From Domibacillus epiphyticus (GTDB lineage Bacteria > Bacillota > Bacilli > Bacillales > Domibacillaceae), in the NCBI RefSeq assembly GCF_001975785.1, contig NZ_MSFI01000025.1:1-64000 (forward strand): 64,000 nucleotides of DNA. Direction: 5' to 3'. Below the pieces are notes generated by a model. It was given only the letters and a program-made list of their open reading frames with translations, ran no database searches and was not told the DNA's origin. The position numbers and the translations under genes were made by a program. This document shows positions 47,056-56,202 of this stretch, piece by piece; the first letter of the stretch is position 1, and every line of letters starts with the position of its first letter.

Positions 47056-47883
47056 ATGGAACAGAAGCCGAACAAACGTATTCAATTACATGACTTTAAC
47101 AACTTGACAAAAACGCTTAGTTTTAATATGTATGATATATGCTGGACCAAGACAAAAGAAGAACGGGAAGCCTATATTGAGTACATAGATGAACAATACA
47201 ATGCCGACAGATTAACGAATATTTTAAAAAACGTAACGGATATTATAGGCGCACACGTGTTGAATATTGCAAAGCAGGACTACGTACCTCAAGGAGCCAG
47301 TGTGACCGTTTTAATCTCCGAAGGCCCCATTGTCGAGGTACCCACAGAATCTTTCGAGGAATCCCCTGGTCCTCTTCCTGAATCGGTTGTTTGTGCATTG
47401 GATAAGAGTCATATAACCGTTCATACGTATCCGGAATACCATCCGAATGAAGGGATCAGTACCTTTAGGGCAGATATTGATGTATCTACTTGCGGTGAAA
47501 TTTCGCCCCTTAAAGCACTAAATTATCTTATTCATTCGTTTGATACGGATATTATGACGATTGATTATCGCGTTCGCGGCTTTACAAGGGACATTAATGG
47601 AAACAAATTATTTATTGACCACGATATTAGTTCCATCCAGAACTACATACCAGACGATATCAAAAGCCTGTATGACATGATTGACGTAAATATTTACCAG
47701 GAAAATATTTTTCACACGAAGTGCAAGCTGCGGGAATTTGACTTGGACAATTACTTATTCGGACATACAAAAGAAGATCTGCATTCTGATGAAATCAAAG
47801 AGATCACAAAAAAACTTCATCATGAAATGGATGAAATATTTTATGGAAAAAATATCACTCCAGGTTCTGAGGAAGAGTCATAA
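47056..47883 (+). CDS. speD: S-adenosylmethionine decarboxylase proenzyme, enterobacterial type
   Basis: 275 aa. It matches E. coli SpeD along its whole length ('[22 protein letters not shown]', '[11 protein letters not shown]', '[24 protein letters not shown]'). Autocleavage at Lys-Ser in '[14 protein letters not shown]' (Ser at about 118) would create the pyruvoyl cofactor. It supplies decarboxylated AdoMet for spermidine. Bacillus usually has the short class of about 125 aa, so this long form is unexpected. No speE is adjacent. Start after GGAGGG; the second of two ATG codons has better spacing. Confidence 0.95.
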   Translation: MEQKPNKRIQLHDFNNLTKTLSFNMYDICWTKTKEEREAYIEYIDEQYNADRLTNILKNVTDIIGAHVLNIAKQDYVPQGASVTVLISEGPIVEVPTESFEESPGPLPESVVCALDKSHITVHTYPEYHPNEGISTFRADIDVSTCGEISPLKALNYLIHSFDTDIMTIDYRVRGFTRDINGNKLFIDHDISSIQNYIPDDIKSLYDMIDVNIYQENIFHTKCKLREFDLDNYLFGHTKEDLHSDEIKEITKKLHHEMDEIFYGKNITPGSEEES

Positions 47884-47895
47884 ACGTTTTTAAAT

Positions 47896-47940
47896 GGGAA
47901 TAAGCACACCGATGAGTGTGCTTATTCCCGTTTCCTTTAT
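47896..47940 (+). terminator. Terminator after speD
   Basis: A perfect 14-bp stem, GGGAATAAGCACAC (47896-47909) with its complement (47916-47929), is followed by T-rich sequence. It is also suitable for the convergent yjzC-like gene. Confidence 0.85.
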
Positions 47941-47958
47941 TCTTTTAAAACTCCGTGA

Positions 47959-48138
47959 TTATGGTTTCGGCTGATACGTCCAAACGCGATTATGATTTTT
48001 TGTATCCGGGAATTTCTCCCCTGCTTCCAGCTTAATTTTCTGCGGATCGTTTACATTGCTTCCTGTTTCGCCAATTTCAACATAAACTCCATTGTTCGGC
48101 GCCTTTTGTCCGGGCTTAAATTGATGATTTTGTCCCAC
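47959..48138 (-). CDS. yjzC: YjzC family protein
   Basis: 59-aa protein 'GQNHQFKPGQKAPNNGVYVEIGETGSNV...', matching the small YjzC family of Bacillaceae (function unknown). The GTG at 48138 has AAGGAG at 8 nt; the GTG at 48147 would overlap the ribosome-binding site. Confidence 0.8.
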   Translation of the reverse strand: MGQNHQFKPGQKAPNNGVYVEIGETGSNVNDPQKIKLEAGEKFPDTKNHNRVWTYQPKP

Positions 48139-48181
48139 AATGCTCACTCCTTTTTATTGATGCATGATTAGCTTTTCCGAT

Positions 48182-48598
48182 TTAAATTCGGTTTATGAAT
48201 GATTTTAAATTTAGCAGATAAAATGAAGCGAATAGATAACCAATTATCGTTCCAAGCGTATTCAAAATAACATCGTCAATGTCAGTCCACCTGTTTGGCA
48301 GCCATAGTTGAATGATTTCAATCATTATTGAAAATAATGCGCCTATAGCAGCTGTTTTTAAAAAATCTCTATTTAAGATAGAAAGAAAAAATCCAAATGG
48401 CACAAATAAAACGACGTTACCCACTGTATTAATGAAAAATCCCTTGGACAGTTCAAATTGTATTGATGTAAAAGCATGTACTTTTACTCCCCCTTCACGA
48501 ACGCCTATCCCTAAGGTTGCATGGGGGAAGATAGTAAAATAAAGGATAGGTACGATTGATAATAACAAAGCTAGTTTTTTTCCACTTGTTCCTGTCAT
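48182..48598 (-). CDS. VanZ family membrane protein
   Basis: 138 aa, four hydrophobic helices. 'TVGNVVLFVPFGFFLSIL' and 'EIIQLWLPNRWTDIDDVILNTLGTIIGY' are the VanZ-like family signature. Function unclear; some members affect glycopeptide tolerance. It lies at the downstream end of the polysaccharide locus on the same strand. Confidence 0.85.
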   Translation of the reverse strand: MTGTSGKKLALLLSIVPILYFTIFPHATLGIGVREGGVKVHAFTSIQFELSKGFFINTVGNVVLFVPFGFFLSILNRDFLKTAAIGALFSIMIEIIQLWLPNRWTDIDDVILNTLGTIIGYLFASFYLLNLKSFINRI

Positions 48599-48698
48599 TT
48601 TGTTCTTACCTTATCCTTTTTCTGCTCGGGTGAGAATAAACTGTTTACAACTGAGCCGCTCTGCAGTGTTTGGAAAAAAAACTGAATCCTCTATCTCC

Positions 48699-49679
48699 TT
48701 ATATATTCTGGATGTCTGTTCTACTATGCCACTTCCACGCACTTGATATTATGTCTTGAAGCCCCATTTCGGCTTTCCAGCCAATCTCGTTAAATATCTT
48801 TTCAGAGGAAGCGACAAGCTGTGCCGGGTCCCCCGCACGGCGGCCAGTGTACACCACATTTGCCGGGCGTCCTGTAATCTGTTCACATGTTTCAATTACT
48901 TCTTTAACCGAATATCCTTTGCCGTTGCCCAAATTGTATACAGCCGTATTTAAATGACCATTAAGCAATCCTTGTAATGCGGCAATATGCGCTTTCGCTA
49001 AATCCGTGACATGAATATAATCGCGGATACACGTACCGTCCGTTGTCTCATAATCCGTTCCAAACACCGAAATGCTCTCCCGCTGTCCGAGCAAATGCTC
49101 CAGCACAATTGGGATTAAATGTGTTTCGGGATGATGGTCTTCACCAATCTCTGCTGTCTCATAAGCACCGGCTGCATTAAAATAGCGAAGTGCCACGTAT
49201 TTCAAACCGTAACTCGCTGCAAAATCTGCTAAAATATGTTCAATCATCAGTTTAGAACGGCCGTATGGATTGATTGGATTCGTTGCGGTGTTTTCCGTAA
49301 TCATATCCACAGCCGGAATGCCATATGTTGCTGCTGTCGAAGAAAAAATAAAATGATTTACATTGTACTTTCTCATTAAACGAAGAAGCGTCAGCGTTGC
49401 TGCCACGTTATTGTCATAGTATTTCTGCGGCTTCTCCACTGACTCCCCAACAAGACTGAACGCCGCAAAATGCATAACCGCCTCAATTGGGTATTTTTCA
49501 AAAACCTCTGCCAGATCTGCTTCCGAACAGAGGTCTCCCTGTACAAATGCCGCCCGATTATCCACCGCCCACCGGTGGCCTGTCGACAAATTATCCAATA
49601 CGACAACCTCTTTTGTTTTCACCAGTTCTTTCACTAAATGGCTGCCGATATAACCGGCCCCGCCTACTACCAGAATCAT
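48699..49679 (-). CDS. galE: UDP-glucose 4-epimerase
   Basis: 326-aa short-chain dehydrogenase-type epimerase. NAD loop 'VVGGAGYIGSHLVKEL', catalytic Tyr-Lys in 'NPYGRSKLMIEHIL', and 'DGTCIRDYIHVTDLAKAHI'. It provides UDP-galactose, probably for the polysaccharide encoded upstream. The start is ATG at 49679 behind GGGGGGG; 43 in-frame upstream codons are not part of the family. Confidence 0.95.
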   Translation of the reverse strand: MILVVGGAGYIGSHLVKELVKTKEVVVLDNLSTGHRWAVDNRAAFVQGDLCSEADLAEVFEKYPIEAVMHFAAFSLVGESVEKPQKYYDNNVAATLTLLRLMRKYNVNHFIFSSTAATYGIPAVDMITENTATNPINPYGRSKLMIEHILADFAASYGLKYVALRYFNAAGAYETAEIGEDHHPETHLIPIVLEHLLGQRESISVFGTDYETTDGTCIRDYIHVTDLAKAHIAALQGLLNGHLNTAVYNLGNGKGYSVKEVIETCEQITGRPANVVYTGRRAGDPAQLVASSEKIFNEIGWKAEMGLQDIISSAWKWHSRTDIQNI

Positions 49680-49829
49680 AATGTCCCCCCCCTGAAAATT
49701 AAGATAAAACGAACATTCCGTTTTGCCGCCATCCATCTTTAGGCTTGTCCTTTTTATACTATCAATTACAGCAAGCTGTGAATAAAGCAAGTCTTCTTTT
49801 GCTCTCATTTTATAACCCGTTATTCCTTG

Positions 49830-50306
49830 TCAGACAGATACGTTTTGTCTGCATCCGTTTTTCTTTACTTCTAAGCTTGCAAGCCGGCTGTGAAGAAACA
49901 ATGTGCAGTCATCAATTTCTTTTTGTGTTAAAAGAGGATTGGCAGCATTTTTTTGCTGGGTTGCTTTTTCAATCAATTTAAGCCCTTTTGCATTTTGATC
50001 TTTGTATCTCGGAATTAAATGGATGTGAAAATGTCTTACCTGCTCACTGATGACAACTGTATAAACTCTTTCTGCTTTATAATAGTGAGTTAACAAAAAA
50101 GAAATATATTTAATGGTTTGGCTGACAGCATTTAATTCTTCTCCGGTTAACTCACACCAGCTTTCCACATGTCTTTTCGGCTCGACGTACAGATAGCCTA
50201 AAATATTGGATTGAATTGGGCCGTGGTATACTTGCAACAAAGAATGCTCGTAGATGAAAGGGATGCTTTCATTAGCATGCTTTTGGCATATGAGGCAGTT
50301 TTTCAT
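49830..50306 (-). CDS. HIT family protein
   Basis: 158-aa histidine-triad nucleotide hydrolase/transferase-like protein. It has an N-terminal CxxC (CLIC), 'GYLYVEPKRHVESW', and the triad 'RHFHIHLIPRYK'. It lies between the kds genes and galE on the same strand, 54 bp after kdsC, so it may belong to the polysaccharide operon. Substrate unknown. Confidence 0.85.
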   Translation of the reverse strand: MKNCLICQKHANESIPFIYEHSLLQVYHGPIQSNILGYLYVEPKRHVESWCELTGEELNAVSQTIKYISFLLTHYYKAERVYTVVISEQVRHFHIHLIPRYKDQNAKGLKLIEKATQQKNAANPLLTQKEIDDCTLFLHSRLASLEVKKNGCRQNVSV

Positions 50307-50360
50307 AAAACAGTCCCCTTTTTTAAAAAAATCATACTGAAACGATCAAACGTTATCTTC

Positions 50361-50897
50361 TTATTGGACAACCTTTGATTTTTGGTGCAAATAGCCTTCC
50401 ACCAGCTTCTCATAGTCATGCTGGGCATGTAATATTACTTCAATCATTTCCCTGACCGCCCCGTTTCCGCCGGAAGCATTTGTTACGCTGTCAACCCGTT
50501 TTTTCAGATACGCTGCCGCATCACTGGGGGCAAATGAGTGCCCAACATTTTTCGCTATAATTGTATCGTTTAAATCATCACCCATATAGCAGATCTGCTG
50601 GCGGTTTAATTTTGTTTTTTTCATTAATTCGCGCAAGACAGCCAGCTTATCGCTTATTCCTTGATAAACATAATCAATCCCTAATTCCCGGGAGCGAATC
50701 TCTACCGATTCTGATTTACGGCCTGAAATGATGGCAATTTGCATGCCGGCATATTTCGCTAAACTGATGCCCATTCCATCCTTAACATGAAAGCTCTTCA
50801 TTTCTGTACCATCCGAGCCAATGAACAATTTCCCGTCCGTAAGTACGCCATCAACATCCAAGATAATTAACTTTATCTGTTTTAGCTTATCCATCAT
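50361..50897 (-). CDS. kdsC: 3-deoxy-D-manno-octulosonate 8-phosphate phosphatase (KdsC)
   Basis: 178-aa HAD phosphatase of the KdsC type, which removes the phosphate from Kdo-8-P. 'LIILDVDGVLTDGKLFIGSDGTEMKSFHVKDGMGI', 'IISGRKSESVEIR' and 'MGDDLNDTIIAKNVGHSFAPSDA' are close to the family consensus, and length is normal. The small cap-less C1 HAD form also fits. It shares one base with the kdsD stop (TAATG). Fourth of four consecutive Kdo genes. Confidence 0.93.
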   Translation of the reverse strand: MMDKLKQIKLIILDVDGVLTDGKLFIGSDGTEMKSFHVKDGMGISLAKYAGMQIAIISGRKSESVEIRSRELGIDYVYQGISDKLAVLRELMKKTKLNRQQICYMGDDLNDTIIAKNVGHSFAPSDAAAYLKKRVDSVTNASGGNGAVREMIEVILHAQHDYEKLVEGYLHQKSKVVQ

Positions 50898-51880
50898 TAA
50901 ATCCCCATTTTCGTTAAGTCATGCATGTGGATCATCGCTATGACCTGTCTATTTTCGTTTACAACTGGAAGCACATTTATTTTATTGTCTTCCATCAGCT
51001 TTAACGCTTCGGCAGCAAGCATACTCGTTTTAGCATAAAGTGGATTTTTCGTATGAAATTCCTTTACAAGTTTGTCAAAAATATTGCTTCCGGCCGTTAG
51101 TGCCCTTCTAATATCACCATCCGTTAAAATGCCTGTTAAATGGCCGCTTTGATCAACGATGCTAATTGCCCCCAGACCGGAAGCCGTAATGATAAACAAT
51201 ACGTCCTTGATATTATCGTCAATATAAGCGACTGGATTTTTCTTTGTTTCTTGAATAATATCTTCAACTGTCAGCAATAACTGCCTGCCAAGAGAGCCGC
51301 CCGGGTGAAACAGGGCAAAGTTTTGGGGTGTAAATCCTCTCGCTTTCAGCAAAGCAATCGCCAGCGCATCCCCTAAAGCCAAAGTCAGTGTCGTGCTTGT
51401 GGTTGGTGCTAAACCAAGCGGGCAGGCTTCTTTTACCTTCCCAATGGAAATGGTGATATTTGATTTTTCTGCAAGAGTCGATTGGTCATTCCCAACCAAT
51501 GTGATAATCTTTGCTCCGATTCTTTTAATAGAAGGCAGTGTCTTTAAGATTTCTTCTGTTTCTCCACTGTTTGAAATCGCGATTACAATATCATCTTCTG
51601 TCACCATTCCCAAATCGCCATGGAGCCCTTCAGCTGGATGAAGAAAAAGAGAAGGAGTGCCTGTACTTGCTAAAGTAGCGGCAATTTTCTTCCCGACGAT
51701 ACCGGATTTCCCCATTCCTGTTATAATAACACGATGACTGCACTTTAAGATAAGCTCAATCGCTTGATTCATCTCATCACCAAGATGATTGCCCAGCTCT
51801 TTAATAGCACTCGCCTCAATCTCCAGGACTTCTTTTACACTGTCAAGGTAATTCGATTTAGCTTTCATAAAGTTTGTCAT
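50897..51880 (-). CDS. kdsD: Arabinose-5-phosphate isomerase (KdsD/KpsF)
   Basis: 327 aa. An N-terminal SIS sugar-isomerase domain ('VIITGMGKSGIVGKKIAATLASTGTPSLFLHPAEGLHGDLGMV') is followed by two CBS domains (about 205-325). It converts ribulose-5-P to arabinose-5-P, the first committed step to Kdo. Both KdsD and KpsF/GutQ have this layout; its place between kdsA and kdsC assigns it to Kdo synthesis. 4 bp after kdsA. Confidence 0.95.
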   Translation of the reverse strand: MTNFMKAKSNYLDSVKEVLEIEASAIKELGNHLGDEMNQAIELILKCSHRVIITGMGKSGIVGKKIAATLASTGTPSLFLHPAEGLHGDLGMVTEDDIVIAISNSGETEEILKTLPSIKRIGAKIITLVGNDQSTLAEKSNITISIGKVKEACPLGLAPTTSTTLTLALGDALAIALLKARGFTPQNFALFHPGGSLGRQLLLTVEDIIQETKKNPVAYIDDNIKDVLFIITASGLGAISIVDQSGHLTGILTDGDIRRALTAGSNIFDKLVKEFHTKNPLYAKTSMLAAEALKLMEDNKINVLPVVNENRQVIAMIHMHDLTKMGI

Positions 51881-51884
51881 CTTA

Positions 51885-52724
51885 TTATCGCTCCTGTAAT
51901 GAAAAGTTTTTCATCATTTGATCGATTTCTTTAATTGGTTTCAACACTTCCTCCAGCTCCTGGAGCTTAATCATATTGGGGCCGTCTGACCAGGCTTCGT
52001 CCGGATTCGGATGCACTTCTGCAAAGAGCGCATCGATTCCGACTGCCACTGCTGCACGCGACAGATTAGGAACAAACTCTCGCTTCCCGCCAGTGGATGT
52101 ACCGTTGCCTCCCGGAATTTGTACACTATGGGTAGCATCAAAAACAACCGGCACACCTAACTCTCTCATAGCAGGAAGAGACCTCATATCCACCACCAGG
52201 TTGTTATAGCCGAATGATGAGCCTCTTTCTGTTAATAAAATATTCTCATTCCCAGACTCCTTGAGTTTTATGATTACATTTTTCATATCCCATGGAGCAA
52301 GAAACTGCCCTTTTTTCACATTGATAATTTTATTGGTGTTTGCGGCTGCCACAAGTAAATCAGTTTGACGGCATAAAAATGCGGGAATTTGAATGATATC
52401 CAACACTTGTCCGGCCGGCTCTGCCTGGCTTGCTTCATGAATATCGGATGTAACTGGCACGTTAAATTCCCTTTTGACTTTCGCTAAAATTTCTAATCCT
52501 CTTTCCAAACCAGGGCCTCGATTGGCGTAAATGGACGAGCGGTTTGCTTTATCGAATGATGCTTTAAACACAAACGGAATATCCAATTTCCGGGCAATTT
52601 CTTTAATCGTACCAGCTGTCTCCATCACCAGCTCTTCACTTTCAATTACACAGGGACCTGCTATTAACACAAACGGTTTGTCATTCCCAAAAATAATCTG
52701 GTCGTTTAATTTTATTTCGTTCAC
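51885..52724 (-). CDS. kdsA: 3-deoxy-D-manno-octulosonate 8-phosphate synthase (KdsA)
   Basis: 279-aa enzyme condensing arabinose-5-P and phosphoenolpyruvate to Kdo-8-P. It has the diagnostic '[12 protein letters not shown]', '[14 protein letters not shown]', '[12 protein letters not shown]' and '[16 protein letters not shown]'. Cys25 in 'AGPCVIES' marks the metal-dependent class (E. coli has Asn there). GTG start behind TAGGAGG, overlapping the kdsB stop as GTGA. DAHP synthase and NeuB do not share these motifs. Confidence 0.97.
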   Translation of the reverse strand: MNEIKLNDQIIFGNDKPFVLIAGPCVIESEELVMETAGTIKEIARKLDIPFVFKASFDKANRSSIYANRGPGLERGLEILAKVKREFNVPVTSDIHEASQAEPAGQVLDIIQIPAFLCRQTDLLVAAANTNKIINVKKGQFLAPWDMKNVIIKLKESGNENILLTERGSSFGYNNLVVDMRSLPAMRELGVPVVFDATHSVQIPGGNGTSTGGKREFVPNLSRAAVAVGIDALFAEVHPNPDEAWSDGPNMIKLQELEEVLKPIKEIDQMMKNFSLQER

Positions 52725-53449
52725 CGCACAAAACCTCCTAATAGTTCTTCTACTTTTTGAATATCCCCCGGCACATCTACACCAACAGCATCAAATGTTG
52801 TTTGAATGACTTTAATGTTGTATCCATTTTCAATAAGGCGCAGTTGTTCAAGCATCTCAATTTCTTCAAGTCTGGACTTCGGCATTTTGATAAAATCCAT
52901 TAAAATCTGCTTAGGGTAGCAATAAATGCCTAAATGCTTGTAATATGCTGTATTCTCCTGCGTCCTTTTATATGGAATAGGCGACCTGGAAAAGTAAAGG
53001 GCATTTTGGTCTTGTCCCTCTACCACTTTCACCACATTTGGATTGATAATATCTTCTTCATTTTCAATTTTTACTTTTGCAGTTATTACACTTTCCGGAC
53101 TTTTTTTGGCAAGAGAGACGATCTCATCAATTAAGTCCGGATGAATTAAAGGTTCATCGCCTTGAATATTAATGAAAATATCGCCTTCTATTTTTTCAGC
53201 CACTTCAGCGATACGGTCAGAACCCGATTCATGATTATCCCTGGTAATCATCACACTGCCGCCAAATGTTTGTACTTCCTCATAAATTTCCGGATGATCC
53301 GTCGCCACAATGACATTATCAATCAGCGCAGCTGACTTCACCCGCTGATATACGTGCTCTATCATCGTTTTGCCATGGATCAGTGCAAGAGGCTTTCCGG
53401 GAAAACGGGTCGAACCGAAACGGGCCGGAATCACAGCAATGGTCTTCAT
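52721..53449 (-). CDS. kdsB: 3-deoxy-manno-octulosonate cytidylyltransferase (KdsB)
   Basis: 242-aa CMP-Kdo synthetase. '[17 protein letters not shown]' is the CTP-binding loop; '[20 protein letters not shown]' and '[16 protein letters not shown]' are conserved. It activates Kdo for transfer. First gene of kdsB-A-D-C, with GTGA overlap to kdsA. It resembles NeuA-type enzymes only distantly; the KdsB motifs are specific. Confidence 0.96.
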   Translation of the reverse strand: MKTIAVIPARFGSTRFPGKPLALIHGKTMIEHVYQRVKSAALIDNVIVATDHPEIYEEVQTFGGSVMITRDNHESGSDRIAEVAEKIEGDIFINIQGDEPLIHPDLIDEIVSLAKKSPESVITAKVKIENEEDIINPNVVKVVEGQDQNALYFSRSPIPYKRTQENTAYYKHLGIYCYPKQILMDFIKMPKSRLEEIEMLEQLRLIENGYNIKVIQTTFDAVGVDVPGDIQKVEELLGGFVR

Positions 53450-53492
53450 TGATTTTCAACACCTCTTTTTCAAAATTTTTACTCTTCCACAC

Positions 53493-53521
53493 AAAAAAAA
53501 AGAGCCTTCACATATGCTCTT
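53493..53521 (-). terminator. Possible terminator between wzx and kdsB
   Basis: AAGAGC (53500-53505) pairs with GCTCTT (53516-53521) and a run of eight T follows on the minus strand. It may partly separate the kds genes from the glycosyltransferase genes upstream. Confidence 0.6.
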
Positions 53522-53539
53522 AACCTCTGCTTATTCACA

Positions 53540-54781
53540 TTAAAAAAATTTGTATGCTTTAACCTTAAATTTTTTACAAACCAATATGTAACCTAAAATA
53601 TTAATAAACGCGACAGACACCATGCTTGCAAACGCTGCACCGTTAATTCCATACAAAGGAATCAATACAAAATTAAGCCCGACATTTAAGAGGCAGGCTC
53701 CTAAATTCCCATACAGCTGCAGCTTGGTTTCTCCGGTCATTGATAACATATACCACACACTGCCTACTGCAGTAAAAATAAATTGTCCTATCGCTCTTAA
53801 GCTTAGTGATAGATGGCCTGCAATAAACTCTGCTCCAAATAAAAAAAGAATATATTTTGAAAATATAACCAATATTAACACTGTTAATAAAGAGATTATC
53901 CCAAGTATTCTAGTAGATTTGATATAAAGATTTTTTACTTCAAGCAGCTTATCAGCCTGATATAAATTTGATATTTTAGGGGCGAATACAGAGTTAAAGA
54001 TAAGTAAAATCATTGAAGTAAGTGTTGCCACTTGCACTGCTATTTGATATACCCCAACATCAGTTTTTGTCATCATATGCCCAATCATAATTAAATCAAT
54101 ACGATCCATAATAATGCCCAGCATGGAAGAAAAAACAAGCGGGTAAGAATATTTTACAAATTCTAGATCGAAAATGATTTTACCAAATCGATTTTTGTTT
54201 TTGTAAAAATAATACATATTAGCGAAAAGAAAAGAACTATATAAAGCGATCAAAATACTAAACATATTCTTCCCAATTAAATAGTAAGCAACAACAGCTG
54301 CTATTATACGCAATAACATGGAAAGAAAGCCGTTAATAAAGTAAAACTCTTTAAATTTCCCAGTGTGTCTGTATACACCAAAAAAGATATGCTCCATTGA
54401 AAAAAGCCATATCAGCGGCATAAACCATTTAAGATATTGATTTTCGATAAAAACAAGAGAAATGGTTATGATAAGAAACGAAACTATTGTGTTTACTAAA
54501 AAACTAAAACTCACATATGTGTTTCCATTTCTAGGCATATAATAGATTAAACCATTATCCAAACCTGCTCTGGCAAAAACCATGAGAAATGTAACCAGGG
54601 CGAAAGCATAAGAATATTCCCCAAATAATTCAACACCGTAAAGCCGTGTTAAAATCAATGAAAAAACCATCATTGACAAGGCATAAGCAGCTTTTCCAAA
54701 AAGAGAATCTATAAACTTTTTAATAAAATCACTTTGAAAGATATCAATGATATGAATATTGCTATTAACTTTACTAAACAA
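53540..54781 (-). CDS. Oligosaccharide flippase (Wzx-like)
   Basis: 413-aa polytopic membrane protein (12 or more hydrophobic segments) of the MOP/Wzx flippase family, which moves lipid-linked repeat units across the membrane. 'RLYGVELFGEYSYAFALVTFLMVFARAGLDNGLIYYMPR' is a typical N-terminal Wzx stretch. The sequence is AT-rich, with low similarity expected, as usual for wzx. Placed between the glycosyltransferases and the Kdo genes. Confidence 0.88.
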   Translation of the reverse strand: MFSKVNSNIHIIDIFQSDFIKKFIDSLFGKAAYALSMMVFSLILTRLYGVELFGEYSYAFALVTFLMVFARAGLDNGLIYYMPRNGNTYVSFSFLVNTIVSFLIITISLVFIENQYLKWFMPLIWLFSMEHIFFGVYRHTGKFKEFYFINGFLSMLLRIIAAVVAYYLIGKNMFSILIALYSSFLFANMYYFYKNKNRFGKIIFDLEFVKYSYPLVFSSMLGIIMDRIDLIMIGHMMTKTDVGVYQIAVQVATLTSMILLIFNSVFAPKISNLYQADKLLEVKNLYIKSTRILGIISLLTVLILVIFSKYILFLFGAEFIAGHLSLSLRAIGQFIFTAVGSVWYMLSMTGETKLQLYGNLGACLLNVGLNFVLIPLYGINGAAFASMVSVAFINILGYILVCKKFKVKAYKFF

Positions 54782-54952
54782 TGAAAAGGCCCCTTTTCAT
54801 CCAATTTCAATTAAGATTTTTTCTGACTTGTACGTAACGATAAGCAGAAAAAAATGATTACGCCCCTAAAAAATACTGAATTTCCCAATTATTTAAATTG
54901 ATATGATTGATTTTTCTAAAGATTAAAATTGACAAAACAGGAGGAGTCCACC

Positions 54953-56161
54953 TTATACCTTATATTTTATATATTTCTTGCCCATACCAGCCCTATTTAT
55001 AAATTCTTCATATGTTTTCCTCGAGATCTTCCCACTGGAAAAATACTCCATATGCAATAAATAGCTCATAATGTAATTTTTCATTTGCTGATTATTCATG
55101 TTTTTATATATGCTGTCACCAAGAAAAGTAACTTTTTTTCCAACTATTCTGCTTTCCAGGCCAACGGTGGAATTAATCGTTATTACTTCACTGCTTTTCT
55201 TTATTAATTCAAAGGTATTATTGCTAGAGATAATGATATTTTCTTTTTCTTTCAATTTAAGTACTTCACATATAACATCCTGATTAATTTCAGCTGGATG
55301 CATCTTTATTACTAATCTCTTTCTTTTCTCTTTGCTGATCCGAATTGCTTCTTTTAAACCATCAAGAATATTTTTTTTATTGTAATTAAGGATTATTTGG
55401 GCATCAGTGCTTACTTGCATTGGAAAAAAGATAAATTCTTCTTTGTAATCAAAAGTATCTGCTTGATATTCAACTTTTTTAAAGGTCTTCATATCGCTAA
55501 AATGATAGCTATTTTCTGCTGCTATACCGAAAATTCTTTCTAAATAACAAAAGTTAATTTGAATGAACTTTTTTATTTTTACTTTTGCATCTAAATTTCT
55601 AGCCTGCCCAATTTTATGGCTTTTAAACTTTTTGGTTAAATATTCCTCCCTCCAACTATTGTATTCTTTTTCAGTAACTTGATAATTATTTAAAATATTT
55701 ATATTGCTAAATAAAGATGATTGTTTATCAGTTCCTTGAGGATCTACAAAAGTTCTATCCGGAATGTTTCCATAGCCTACATACAAGGTTTTTATATTAT
55801 ATTTTTCAGCAACATCACTAATTGCTATTTGATTTATTAACCTTCCGCTAGGAATGATTACTAAATCCCATTTTCTTTTTTTGTACTGTTTTTCCATAAA
55901 TTTTTTAAAAGAACCATAAACCCACTCTGCCTCTTCATGCGTTAGTCTTTTAGTTAGTTCGCTAAAAGAAACTTCATCAAACCGTTCGTAAGTATCTTTT
56001 TTTATTAAATATATCTTTTCTCTTTTTATCTTTAAAAATAAATAAATAAATAAATTATTTGCCAAATATTCAATTTCGATATTTTTCTTGTAGAATTCTT
56101 CATAAAATCTTTGAAAAAAACCATAATCTTCTGAATTGGATATGTTAATTAAAATCTTCAA
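54953..56161 (-). CDS. KpsS/KpsC-like capsule glycosyltransferase (candidate Kdo transferase)
   Basis: 402 aa, no TM segment. Several blocks resemble the capsule-synthesis family PF05159 (KpsC/KpsS, retaining beta-Kdo transferases that use CMP-Kdo): 'GYGNIPDRTFVDPQGTD' (129-145), 'EEFIFFPMQVSTDAQIILNY' (241-260), 'RLVIKMHPAE' (282-291) and 'VITINSTVGLESRIVGKKVTFLGDSIY' (326-352). The family normally acts in Gram-negative capsules. Proximity to a full CMP-Kdo pathway supports Kdo transfer. Alternatives: another GT-B enzyme of capsule synthesis. Assignment is moderately sure, activity inferred. Confidence 0.65.
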   Translation of the reverse strand: MKILINISNSEDYGFFQRFYEEFYKKNIEIEYLANNLFIYLFLKIKREKIYLIKKDTYERFDEVSFSELTKRLTHEEAEWVYGSFKKFMEKQYKKRKWDLVIIPSGRLINQIAISDVAEKYNIKTLYVGYGNIPDRTFVDPQGTDKQSSLFSNINILNNYQVTEKEYNSWREEYLTKKFKSHKIGQARNLDAKVKIKKFIQINFCYLERIFGIAAENSYHFSDMKTFKKVEYQADTFDYKEEFIFFPMQVSTDAQIILNYNKKNILDGLKEAIRISKEKRKRLVIKMHPAEINQDVICEVLKLKEKENIIISSNNTFELIKKSSEVITINSTVGLESRIVGKKVTFLGDSIYKNMNNQQMKNYIMSYLLHMEYFSSGKISRKTYEEFINRAGMGKKYIKYKV

Positions 56162-56202
56162 CGATAAATCACCTCAATTTATCAAATAATTAATTACAAG
56201 AT

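Noticed and set aside
47056-53449. Contamination of the window with Gram-negative DNA (SpeD, Kds genes)
   Set aside because: Strong Bacillus-type ribosome-binding sites, TTG/GTG starts and Gram-positive genes flank and interleave these genes, so acquisition by the host is more likely than a chimera, though assembly data were not available.
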